The notes below the pieces were generated by a model, which was not told the origin of the DNA, searched no databases, and saw nothing but the letters and a program-made list of their open reading frames with translations. A DNA stretch of 64,000 nucleotides from Paranoxybacillus sp035645275 (GTDB lineage Bacteria; Bacillota; Bacilli; Bacillales; Anoxybacillaceae), in assembly GCA_035645275.1 (NCBI GenBank), contig DASQMX010000026.1, positions 186,001-250,000 on the forward strand, given 5' to 3'. The position numbers and the translations under genes were made by a program. Positions 53,654 to 61,605 of this stretch are shown in pieces (position 1 is the first letter of the stretch; every line of letters begins with the position of its first letter).

Positions 53654-54664
53654 TCAATTCGTGACAAACGCTTGATGGTGGGTCGAAACCATGGCCATTG
53701 GTTGAGCGTTAGGATCAAGGTACATTTTGACGCTATTGACCGCTGTTGGCCCTTCCATAAACCCTCCGGTAATTAACGTTAATTTATTTGGGTAATAGGC
53801 AATATCGCCTACAGCAAATATGCCGGGGATGTTTGTTTCCATTTTTCCATTGACGACAATGCGCCCTTCCCTCATTTCAAATCCCCAGTCTTTGATCGGT
53901 CCAATGTCAATGTGAAAACCGTGGCTAACAATCAGTTCATCAACAGCTAATTTTTCTGTTTGCCCTGTTTCGACATGTTCGATCACCACAGTTTCGAGAA
54001 GAGTTCCTTGTCCGTGCAGTTGTTTGACTACATATGGTGTCAACATCTCTACTGACGAACGCTTCATGTTCGTCACGCTGCTTTCCAAGCCGGAAAATTG
54101 TTCACGGCGATGAACGATTGTGACTTTTTCAGCGATAGGCTTCAATTGCTGGGCCCAGTCTAATGCTGTATTTCCGCCGCCAGAGATAAGTACCCGCTTT
54201 CCCCGGAAATGCTCAAGCGATCTCACTTTATAATGAAGCGTATGTCCTTCGTAGCGTTCAGCACCATCGACCTCCAGCTTCTGCACTTCCCATGTTCCAT
54301 GTCCGATCGCAAGAATGACGGTGCGCGTATGATGTTGCTCGCCATTTGTGCTTGTCAACAAAAATGTTCCATCTTTTTGCTTTTCCAAATAGGCGATTCG
54401 TTGACCTAAAACAATCGTTGGTGCGAACGTTTTCGCTTGCCGCTCTAAATTTTGAATGAGCTGCTCCCCGGAAATCTCAGGAATCCCACCAATGTCGCGA
54501 ATGATTTTCTCAGGAAAAAACCCTCTCACTTTTCCGCCTAACTCTGGCAAACTTTCAATGACTTTCGTTTTTAACTCGCGCAACCCACTGTAAAAAGCAG
54601 TGAACAACCCAACAGGACCTCCGCCGACAATGGTTACATCATAGAGTTCAAGGTTTCTCTCCAT
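53654..54664 (-). CDS. Ferredoxin/flavodoxin-NADP reductase-like flavoprotein (YumC/YcgT type)
   Basis: The 336-residue thioredoxin-reductase-fold protein has an FAD motif VTIVGGGPVGLFTAFYSGLR, an NADP motif LISGGGNTALDWAQQL and GIFAVGDIAYYPNKLTLI. It lacks the CxxC of thioredoxin reductases, so it fits type 2 ferredoxin-NADP reductase. Its place between permease and ATPase genes of an iron operon suggests it supplies electrons for ferric-siderophore reduction; B. subtilis ycgT is likewise iron-regulated. Confidence 0.88.
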   Translation of the reverse strand: MERNLELYDVTIVGGGPVGLFTAFYSGLRELKTKVIESLPELGGKVRGFFPEKIIRDIGGIPEISGEQLIQNLERQAKTFAPTIVLGQRIAYLEKQKDGTFLLTSTNGEQHHTRTVILAIGHGTWEVQKLEVDGAERYEGHTLHYKVRSLEHFRGKRVLISGGGNTALDWAQQLKPIAEKVTIVHRREQFSGLESSVTNMKRSSVEMLTPYVVKQLHGQGTLLETVVIEHVETGQTEKLAVDELIVSHGFHIDIGPIKDWGFEMREGRIVVNGKMETNIPGIFAVGDIAYYPNKLTLITGGFMEGPTAVNSVKMYLDPNAQPMAMVSTHHQAFVTN

Positions 54665-54684
54665 CGTGAAAATCCCCCATACGA

Positions 54685-55704
54685 TTAATGATTGGATCGT
54701 GCCAGCAAATACAAGAAATACGGTGCTCCGATGATCGCCACGACAATACCTGCATGAATTTCTGATGGCTGTAGAATGGTTCGGCCGATCGTATCGGCTG
54801 TCAACAATAATAAAGCTCCTGCAAGCGCCGAGGCTGGCAGTAAATATTTATGATTCGAACCGATAAGCCGTCGCGCTAAATGCGGACCAATTAAACCGAT
54901 AAAACCGATGCCCCCGCTGACAGACACACAAGCAGCCGCAAGTCCGACTGAAGCAGCTAGCAGTTTTATTTGTTCTTTTGAAACAGAAGCTCCAAGTCCT
55001 GTGGCGACGCTTTTTCCAAATGATAACACATCGAGTACGAGCGCTTTATAATATACAAAAGCAAATAGGACGATAATCCAAGGTAAAAACGCTAACACAT
55101 AATCCCATGTTGTTCCCCAAATACTGCCGGTCAGCCATACCGCCACAAATTGATAAAGCTCTCGGCTTAGCCGAAGAGAAAGAACCGTCATCAGAGCGCC
55201 CAATCCGGCAGCAACTGCCACTCCTGTTAAAACAAGACGCGTTGGCAACAGCCCTTCGTGTTTATCGTAAGACAAACCAAACACAAGAGCAGCTGCTAAC
55301 GAACCACCGATAAAAGCAAGGAGCGGCAAAAATAAAACAGGAACGTCCAATTGCGTCGGGAAAAATGACAAATATAAAACGACCATTACCCCCGCTCCAT
55401 GCGAAATCCCTAAAATGCTTGGGTCGGCTAACGCATTGCGGGAAATGCCCTGCATAATACAGCCCGATACAGCTAATCCTGCTCCGACAAGAAGGGAAAT
55501 CACAATGCGAGGCAAGCGAAATTCAAACAAAATCAACTCTTGCTTTTCAGTCCCCATTCCAAACAGCGTCTGAAACACTTCAAGCGGAGATAGCCGACTG
55601 AATCCCGTGTTCATGCTGATCACAAACATAACAAGAATCAAAATAGAAAAAGCAGCAAGTACGGTAAAACGCTGAACAGTCTTGCGTCGCTCCACTCCAT
55701 TCAT
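54685..55704 (-). CDS. FecCD-family siderophore permease (cluster 2, second subunit)
   Basis: The 339-residue membrane protein has RLPRIVISLLVGAGLAVSG, MQGISRNALADPSILGISHG and FIGLIGPHLARRLIG. About ten hydrophobic segments. Its start overlaps the end of the other permease by four bases. Forms the heterodimeric channel with it, coupled to the FecE ATPase of the same operon. Confidence 0.92.
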   Translation of the reverse strand: MNGVERRKTVQRFTVLAAFSILILVMFVISMNTGFSRLSPLEVFQTLFGMGTEKQELILFEFRLPRIVISLLVGAGLAVSGCIMQGISRNALADPSILGISHGAGVMVVLYLSFFPTQLDVPVLFLPLLAFIGGSLAAALVFGLSYDKHEGLLPTRLVLTGVAVAAGLGALMTVLSLRLSRELYQFVAVWLTGSIWGTTWDYVLAFLPWIIVLFAFVYYKALVLDVLSFGKSVATGLGASVSKEQIKLLAASVGLAAACVSVSGGIGFIGLIGPHLARRLIGSNHKYLLPASALAGALLLLTADTIGRTILQPSEIHAGIVVAIIGAPYFLYLLARSNH

Positions 55705-56726
55705 GAAAGCTCCCTCCTTCCTTTTCGCGCTACATAAAGGAAGAACGGAACACCAATAAGAGCAAATAAAACACCGATTGGCGTTTCGTAAGGAGGATTG
55801 ATCATTCTTGCCCCGATATCAGCCATAATCATGAATCCTCCACCGAGAACAGCCGAACAAGGAATAATCCAGCGATAATCCACGCCGACGAAAAACCGAG
55901 CAACATGCGGAACGACAAGTCCGACAAAGCCAATCGGTCCGACCGCCGATACAGACACTCCTGCTAAAAGAAGGACAATGATTGTACCGACCATTTTGAC
56001 CAAGACCGTTTTTTGTCCTAACCCTGTCGCTACTTCATCTCCTAGGCTTAAGAGAGTAATCGAACGCGATAAAAGCAATGCCCCCACTAAAGCAATCACA
56101 AGCCATGGAGTAATGACTTTCAACTGGTCCCATTTCACACCAGCCACTCCACCTGCATACCAAAACGCTAATTCTTGACTTAATTGAAAATGAATTGCAA
56201 TTCCTTCGCTCAGCGCCGTTAACAATGCGCTTACAGCTGCTCCTGCTAACACAAGACGAACCGGTGTTAAGCCACCCCGGGAAAGCGAACTAATCCCATA
56301 TACAAGTCCTGCCGCAATAGCTGCCCCTAAGAAGGAAAAGAAAATCAAAGAATTATAGGATAATCCCGGGAAAAACGCGAAGCAAACCGCTACCATCAAC
56401 GTAGACCCCGCATTCAAACCTAAAAGCCCGGCATCTGCAAGGGGATTTCGCGTCATTCCTTGCATGATCGCACCCGCCACAGCAAAGCTGGCCCCTACTA
56501 AAACATCGGCAAGCGAGCGCGGCAGACGCAAATCTTGAATAATCGCATGTTCCGTTCGATTCGGATTGTAATGAACAAGCGCTTCCCATACCGTTGAAAA
56601 GTGAATGTTCGCCGCACCGACCGAAATGGATAACACAATCCCAAAAACAATCGCACCAAGTCCAACGACGAGCACCATCATCGCGGTCCACGGCCGCGAA
56701 TGCAGATTCACTGTATCGTTTTTCAT
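55701..56726 (-). CDS. FecCD-family siderophore permease (cluster 2, first subunit)
   Basis: The 341-residue membrane protein has RLPRSLADVLVGASFAVAG, MQGMTRNPLADAGLLGLNAG and FVGLVVPHVARFFVG. AGGTGG five bases upstream fixes ATG 56726 rather than the longer frame at 56735. It follows the binding-protein gene by about 380 bp that hold two repeat types and a long hairpin, although cotranscription is expected from function. Confidence 0.9.
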   Translation of the reverse strand: MKNDTVNLHSRPWTAMMVLVVGLGAIVFGIVLSISVGAANIHFSTVWEALVHYNPNRTEHAIIQDLRLPRSLADVLVGASFAVAGAIMQGMTRNPLADAGLLGLNAGSTLMVAVCFAFFPGLSYNSLIFFSFLGAAIAAGLVYGISSLSRGGLTPVRLVLAGAAVSALLTALSEGIAIHFQLSQELAFWYAGGVAGVKWDQLKVITPWLVIALVGALLLSRSITLLSLGDEVATGLGQKTVLVKMVGTIIVLLLAGVSVSAVGPIGFVGLVVPHVARFFVGVDYRWIIPCSAVLGGGFMIMADIGARMINPPYETPIGVLFALIGVPFFLYVARKGRRELS

Positions 56727-56750
56727 GATTTCCACCTATTTTCTCTCTAG

Positions 56751-56808
56751 TGGGGGGGGCTTTATCCCCCACTGATGTTAATTGAACTTATCGCACTTCT
56801 AGCGTCCG
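56751..56808 (-). repeat. Second repeat type, copy B
   Basis: Read on the minus strand it starts CGGACGCTAGAAGTGCGA and runs to CATCAGTGGGGG-ATAAAG-CCCCCC, closely matching 37213-37273. CATCAG-type bases and the G/C runs can form a hairpin. The element may be the end of a small mobile sequence. Confidence 0.78.
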
Positions 56809-56844
56809 TAATACTCCACCTGTAGAGGTGGGAGTATTACGGAC
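56804..56844. repeat. Long perfect-arm hairpin next to repeat copy B
   Basis: GTCCGTAATACTCCACC (56804-56820) pairs with GGTGGGAGTATTACGGAC (56827-56844), one bulged G, six-base loop. No T-run follows. Absent from the related copy at 37.2 kb. Could be an RNA processing or stability structure, or a transposon-end hairpin. Confidence 0.85.
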
Positions 56845-56912
56845 GATTAGAACGGGATAAAATTTCTAGCATATGTACGTGACCATGAAAAAGAAGAACG
56901 CTTTTCTGCCAT

Positions 56913-57003
56913 GGGCTGACCCATAAGTGTCTGACCTCACATGTATTCACAATATCTATAGATTGTGTTGTGAGGTCTGACACTTTGCTTTGAGTCATCC
57001 TCC
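56913..57003 (+). repeat. Dispersed 3'-end inverted repeat, copy 6, inside siderophore operon 2
   Basis: AAGTGTCTGACCTCACA (56925-56941) faces TGTGAGGTCTGACACTT (56969-56985), 16 of 17 paired, the best-conserved stem of the family. Outer GGGCTGACCC faces GAGTCATCCTCC. It lies about 105 bp past the binding-protein stop. Confidence 0.9.
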
Positions 57004-57107
57004 GCAGCGAAATCGGACAAATTCATTGGTCCGATTTCGTTCGGGAGTTGGCAGAAAAGCTTGCTTATGTTAGAAACTGAAACAAGTTTCACCTATATTA
57101 TATTACA

Positions 57108-58085
57108 CTATTTTTTACTCTGGGAAAGCAATGTATCTACGACAAGATCAAGCTGATGTTCTAACGAAATCGCATCAGTAAACCATACGTTTTCCATTTT
57201 CATTTCATATACATGATTATTTTTGACGGCATTTAGATTTTTCCAGATTGCGCTATTTTTCATCTCTTTTTCTACTTGATCCGTTCCTTCTGTCCGGTAT
57301 ACCGTCCAAAACATATGATCAGCTGCATAATCAGGTAACGCTTCTAAGGAAATCATCTTCCATTGTTGTGGTCCTTCGATGACTTCTTTTTGAATCTTTT
57401 CCGGTGGAGTTAATTGTAACGCATTATAAATGACTTGTCCTGCTCGTCCGAAATTATTGCCAAATATATAAAAGTCTTTTCCTTGCAATTCATAAATGCC
57501 GACTGTCTCATTTTTACCAATAACACCTTCTAATTTTTCACGAGCAGCAGCCGCTTTTTTATCAAACTGTTTAATCCACTCTTCTGCTTCTTTTTTCTTT
57601 CCAAGGATGTCTCCAAACACACGAATTTCTTCCTCAATGCCTTTATAATGTCCAAACGGAATCACAACAGTTGGCGCAATTTTTGATAACTGCTCATATT
57701 GATCATCTAAATAGACAATAATTAGATCTGGATTCAATTCCGTTACTTTCTCAAGTGAAATCGGATTTCCAACATTTTCAATATCTTTAACTTGGTCTTT
57801 GATAAAAGGATTTTCCATTACTGCTTGCGTTGTTGCGATCGGCTTTACACCAAGCGCTAATGCGTTTCCTAAAAATTCATACGGCATCACAACACGTTTT
57901 GGATGAGTTGGGATCTCCACTTCTTTTCCATTTGCCATTTTAAATGTTCGTGTTGCTTTTTCTTCCGTCTTCGTTTGTTCTTGATTTCCAGACGCGGTAT
58001 TTTTCTCTTGGTTTCCGCATGCACTGAGCATCATAAGAAAAATAAGTAACATGATACCTATGAATGAAATTCTTTTTCTATTCAT
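57108..58085 (-). CDS. Iron-siderophore substrate-binding lipoprotein (cluster 2)
   Basis: The 325-residue lipoprotein (lipobox MLSAC, Cys near residue 20) has a class III binding fold with HPKRVVMPYEFLGNALALGV, SLEKVTELNPDLIIVYL and IAPTVVIPFGHY. It presents ferric siderophore to the cluster 2 permeases. GGGGG before ATG 58085 fixes the start; the longer frame from 58130 overlaps the promoter and Fur box. First gene of the operon, followed by repeats before the permease genes. Confidence 0.9.
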   Translation of the reverse strand: MNRKRISFIGIMLLIFLMMLSACGNQEKNTASGNQEQTKTEEKATRTFKMANGKEVEIPTHPKRVVMPYEFLGNALALGVKPIATTQAVMENPFIKDQVKDIENVGNPISLEKVTELNPDLIIVYLDDQYEQLSKIAPTVVIPFGHYKGIEEEIRVFGDILGKKKEAEEWIKQFDKKAAAAREKLEGVIGKNETVGIYELQGKDFYIFGNNFGRAGQVIYNALQLTPPEKIQKEVIEGPQQWKMISLEALPDYAADHMFWTVYRTEGTDQVEKEMKNSAIWKNLNAVKNNHVYEMKMENVWFTDAISLEHQLDLVVDTLLSQSKK

Positions 58086-58130
58086 ATTGTTCCCCCTATG
58101 TATTGTGTTCATATTGATAATCACAACCAA

Positions 58131-58164
58131 TAGAAATGATAATCATTTTCATCTGGTTTGTCAA
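58131..58164 (-). promoter_or_regulatory. Fur-controlled promoter of siderophore operon 2
   Basis: On the minus strand TTGACA (58159-58164), 17 bp, TATCAT (58136-58141). The palindrome AAATGATAATCATTT (58134-58148), a 7-1-7 Fur box, overlaps the -10, and the promoter geometry equals that of cluster 1. Confidence 0.85.
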
Positions 58165-58214
58165 CAAAAATTGAATGTATCCCTAACTCATTTAGAAATC
58201 ACAAAATGCCTCAT

Positions 58215-58243
58215 CGTTGGGGATGAAACTATCATCCCCAACG
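58215..58243. terminator. Perfect 11-bp hairpin without T-run
   Basis: CGTTGGGGATG (58215-58225) pairs with CATCCCCAACG (58233-58243). It lies downstream of the methionine gamma-lyase gene (minus strand) and upstream of the siderophore promoter; it may end the former transcript, although no T-run follows. Confidence 0.5.
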
Positions 58244-58409
58244 TATACCTTGAAGTGAGCAGACGAAAAGAAACAACAAAAGATTCTCGTTAATTCTAAA
58301 ATTACCCACAACATGATTCTCAATCCATTCTTAGAAAAACAACTCTCACTTTTATTCGAGATGTGGAAGAAACAAATACAATTCTCCTTAGACGTTATGT
58401 GATAGGCTG

Positions 58410-59600
58410 TTACAGTTTGGATCCAATGAACGCCTGCTCTAAGTCTTGCCAAATGTCTTCCCATGCCTCAAGACCAACGGATAAGCGAATAAGTTGATCG
58501 CTAATCCCCATTTTCTTTCGTGTTTCTTCTGGTACAACAGCATGAGTCATCGTAGCAGGATGCTGAATAAGTGTTTCTGTATCACCCAAACTTACCGCGA
58601 TTTTGATAAGCTGGAGGCTATTTAAAAAGCGTTGCACATCTTTTTTTGTACCTTTCACTTCAAAAGAAACGAGACCGCCACCAAGCTTCATTTGTTTTTG
58701 ACTAATTGGATAATCTGGATTGTCTGGATCGTTCGGGTAATAGACTTTGGATACAAGCGGATGATCTTTTAATCGCTGGACAATTTTTTCGGCGTTTGCA
58801 CAATGACGATCCATTCTTACTGGTAATGTTTTAAGTCCTCTTAATAATAACCAGGCATCAAATGGGGAAATGATTCCACCGATATCTTTTTGTGTTGTTT
58901 TTGCCACTTCCTCCATAAACGCCTTACTTCCGACCGCAATGCCAGCGACGACATCACCGTGACCGCCAATATATTTCGTCGCGCTATGAACAACGACATC
59001 ACATCCAAGCACCAGCGGTTTTTGCAAGTATGGAGAACAAAACGTATTATCGACAACTACTTTAATCCCATACTCTTTCGCTACCTTTACAACCATTTCT
59101 AAATCGATTAGTTTCATCGTTGGATTAATCGGTGTTTCTACATAAAGACAAACCGTTTCTGGACGAATGAGACGACAAATCTCTTCTTCTGTTTCCATCG
59201 AACAAAAATCGTGCGAAATGTTATATTTCTTTTTTAAAAACTGCAATAAACCGAACGTGCAGCCATATACTCCTTGCGAACAAATAATATGGTCGTTCAC
59301 TTTTGTCAAAGCAAACAATACAGCAGATACCGCCGCCATCCCTGAACCAAATGCCAGTGCTACCTCTCCACTTTCCAAACACGCCATCTTCTCTTCAAGA
59401 GCACGCACTGTCGGATTGGCAAGCCTTGAATAAATATAGCCTCCCTCTTGTCCTGCAAAACGAGCCTCTCCTTGTTCAGCGGTGTCAAACGTAAACGTTG
59501 ACGTTTGAAAAATCGGTACTGACAAACTGCCAAGATGTTGTTTTGTATCATAACCATGATGAATGACTAGCGTTTCAAACTGCTTTTCGAAATGTTCCAT
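58410..59600 (-). CDS. Methionine gamma-lyase-like PLP enzyme
   Basis: The 396-residue Cys/Met metabolism enzyme has SRLANPTVRALEEKMACLE, the PLP lysine in VVHSATKYIGGHGD, and GVYGCTF with a cysteine at the position diagnostic for methionine gamma-lyases. Such enzymes split methionine to methanethiol, 2-oxobutyrate and ammonia; cystathionine gamma-synthase/lyase is the alternative. AGGAG eight bases upstream favours ATG 59600. A cre-like site overlaps its promoter. Confidence 0.82.
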   Translation of the reverse strand: MEHFEKQFETLVIHHGYDTKQHLGSLSVPIFQTSTFTFDTAEQGEARFAGQEGGYIYSRLANPTVRALEEKMACLESGEVALAFGSGMAAVSAVLFALTKVNDHIICSQGVYGCTFGLLQFLKKKYNISHDFCSMETEEEICRLIRPETVCLYVETPINPTMKLIDLEMVVKVAKEYGIKVVVDNTFCSPYLQKPLVLGCDVVVHSATKYIGGHGDVVAGIAVGSKAFMEEVAKTTQKDIGGIISPFDAWLLLRGLKTLPVRMDRHCANAEKIVQRLKDHPLVSKVYYPNDPDNPDYPISQKQMKLGGGLVSFEVKGTKKDVQRFLNSLQLIKIAVSLGDTETLIQHPATMTHAVVPEETRKKMGISDQLIRLSVGLEAWEDIWQDLEQAFIGSKL

Positions 59601-59638
59601 CCTCATCTCTCCTGTGTTGTAAAAATATTCCTATTTTT

Positions 59639-59675
59639 AGTATACGATAGAAAATATATAATGTAAGCGTTTTCT
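59639..59675 (-). promoter_or_regulatory. Methionine gamma-lyase promoter with overlapping cre-like site
   Basis: On the minus strand TTACAT (59661-59666), 16 bp, TATACT (59639-59644). The plus-strand word ATGTAAGCGTTTTCT (59661-59675) fits the relaxed CcpA cre consensus WTGNAANCGNWNNCW at every position and covers the -35. Catabolite repression is inferred. Confidence 0.6.
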
Positions 59676-59814
59676 TAAAATTGTTACTTATATTTTGGAG
59701 TACTGAAAAACGAACCGATGATCTCCCCTCTTATTTACTGAACCTTTGTTTTTCTGTTGTGCATTTAGAACAATGTTAATTTAAATATATGGATCACTTT
59801 TCTTACAAGAAAAA

Positions 59815-59937
59815 GGGCTGACACAAAAACAAAGTGTCAGCCCTCTCAACACAATATATAGAACATAACAAACATAACATTGGATAAATGAACTATAGTG
59901 AAATGTACGTGAAGTCAGACACTTATAGGTCAGCCCC
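59815..59937 (-). repeat. Dispersed 3'-end inverted repeat, copy 7 (reverse orientation)
   Basis: GGGCTGAC (59815-59822) faces GGTCAGCCCC (59928-59937); AAAGTGTCAG faces GTCAGACACTT. Its core in reverse, ATAGTTCATTTATCCAAT, matches copy 4. It lies about 110 bp past the MFS stop on the minus strand and upstream of the methionine gamma-lyase gene. Confidence 0.88.
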
Positions 59938-60045
59938 AAAGAGTCAGAGAATACATATTTTTATATGATTAACTTCGATCGCTTCAACTATTTTATATTT
60001 CGCTCAATTTGATTACTCTCACCGGATGCCCTTCTGCCTTACCAC

Positions 60046-61278
60046 CTATTCCACGGCTGTTCTCTGCCGTTTCTTTATCGCATGTAAGTTAGAAAACATC
60101 GAAAAGCTTCTAAGACCAGCGAAACATAATAGACTGGAGGAAATCATGAAAACACTTTTCGTACCGTACATATCAGCCAGTCCCCCAAACAATAGAGACA
60201 TTAATCCAAAGCTTAATGTCATGATGACTTGTTGCGCCGCGTAAATCTTAGGAAGAATGGATGGCGCAACGTTTTCTTGCAAACTTGTCTGCATGCCGAT
60301 CGCTTTTAACTGCTCAAATAACCCGTAACCAAAAGATAACGATAAACTGAGCCAAGCGACCGTGTTCATCCCAAACATAAACGTTATCAACGATGTTCCA
60401 AGGTATCCAACACAGACTGATAAGAACATTCTTCGCTGCATGGCTTTAGAAAATTTCCAAACAACGATACCGCCCAGTATTAATCCGGCGAAAAAACTGG
60501 CATTAATATATCCCCACCAAGACGGGCCTGCCTTTAAGGTTTTCTCTACATAAATGTATAAAATTGCCGCAATCCACACGGCCCCAGCCATTGATTCTAA
60601 CAAAATCATTGTGTGAAATTTTCTTAGCCATTTATTTTCAAAGATATACGTCCAGCCTTCTTTAATAGATATCCAGCTAGAATGTTTCGTCTCATTTTCT
60701 TTCTTCTCCATCTCAATTTCTTCCACTTTCCACATACAAATCGTGGAAACAACGAAAAGGACAAAGGTAAACCATATAATTTGACTTGGCAACAAAAAGG
60801 CAGCCATGACGCCGCCAAGGGCCCAGCCACCAAACTGGATTGTCTGATCAATCACCGCTAAGATGCTGTTCGCCCTGACTAACTCCTCCTCTTTCATCAA
60901 ACGAGGAATCATGGCGTTTCTTGCCGGGTGCGCAACGCCATCCAAAACTGAAATGAACGAAACGAATAGAAAAATGAACAATAAAGATTCTATTGTAACT
61001 AGGAATATGACAAATATCCCTAAAAGAAACAACAACACAGTTTTCCAAAGCTGAGAAACCCATAAAAGTGATTTAAGATTATATTGATCGAGTAAAATCG
61101 GCACAAACAAGCCGCAGACAAATCTTGAAATCGTCACAACAAAAGGAATCATGGTCATGTACAGCGCTGATTGTGACAACTCGTACAAAAGCGTCATCAG
61201 ACCAACGACATAAAATAAATCACCGCCATTTGCGAACGACTGTCCGGCTACAAGGTAACGGAAAGAATGGTTACGCAT
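60046..61278 (-). CDS. MFS efflux transporter (MFS_3/MefA-like)
   Basis: The 410-residue membrane protein has about twelve hydrophobic segments and LDGVAHPARNAMIPRLMKEE with LVRANSILAVIDQTIQFGG, patterns of the MFS_3 group (enterobactin exporter and macrolide efflux relatives). It probably exports a small amphipathic compound. AGGGG precedes ATG 61278. Fifty-odd bases upstream lies a strong ribosome site followed by ATG-TGA, a possible leader. Confidence 0.84.
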   Translation of the reverse strand: MRNHSFRYLVAGQSFANGGDLFYVVGLMTLLYELSQSALYMTMIPFVVTISRFVCGLFVPILLDQYNLKSLLWVSQLWKTVLLFLLGIFVIFLVTIESLLFIFLFVSFISVLDGVAHPARNAMIPRLMKEEELVRANSILAVIDQTIQFGGWALGGVMAAFLLPSQIIWFTFVLFVVSTICMWKVEEIEMEKKENETKHSSWISIKEGWTYIFENKWLRKFHTMILLESMAGAVWIAAILYIYVEKTLKAGPSWWGYINASFFAGLILGGIVVWKFSKAMQRRMFLSVCVGYLGTSLITFMFGMNTVAWLSLSLSFGYGLFEQLKAIGMQTSLQENVAPSILPKIYAAQQVIMTLSFGLMSLLFGGLADMYGTKSVFMISSSLLCFAGLRSFSMFSNLHAIKKRQRTAVE

Positions 61279-61331
61279 AGAAATCGACCCCTATTTAATT
61301 TTGAAAATGAATGATTACTAGGGAATTTTGA

Positions 61332-61350
61332 TCACATGTCTTTACCTCCT
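61332..61350 (-). promoter_or_regulatory. Ribosome site followed by a start-stop (ATG TGA) upstream of the MFS gene
   Basis: On the minus strand AGGAGG (61345-61350), seven bases, ATG (61335-61337), then immediately TGA (61332-61334). The overlapping GTG would give only a five-codon peptide. Such start-stop elements can stall ribosomes; regulatory use is speculation. Confidence 0.5.
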
Positions 61351-61416
61351 AAAAATGTTCTTACCCGTTACCTTGTAGATTTTACAAATTTTCGAACCGC
61401 TCAATGAATGAAGGGG

Positions 61417-61584
61417 TTACGAAAGAAACATCGTTATCACGAAAGACATCCAAAAACAAACGATGACATCTTGCTTCCAGTGAGTTTTAGCGAAAGGACT
61501 CCATTTTCCCCCGAATAAACTCAATACTCTAGCTATCAATACACTTAATAAAAATATCGTAAAGAAGGTAAAGAAATAGCCCAA
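61417..61584 (-). CDS. Small 55-residue membrane protein
   Basis: TTG 61584 is preceded by GGAGGAG eight bases upstream. The ORF reads MGYFFTFFTIFLLSVLIARV, then a short loop GGKWSPFAKTHWKQD and a second helix VIVCFWMSFVITMFLS. Two membrane helices with a basic/aromatic loop are predicted. It follows the six-helix membrane protein gene by 21 bp, so a two-gene operon is likely. Family and function unrecognised. Confidence 0.65.
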   Translation of the reverse strand: MGYFFTFFTIFLLSVLIARVLSLFGGKWSPFAKTHWKQDVIVCFWMSFVITMFLS

Positions 61585-61605
61585 TTTTACTTCTCCTCCA
61601 ATTAT

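Noticed and set aside
59601..59640. S-box (SAM) riboswitch before methionine gamma-lyase
   Set aside because: The leader from the predicted promoter is only about 40 bases, too short for an S-box.
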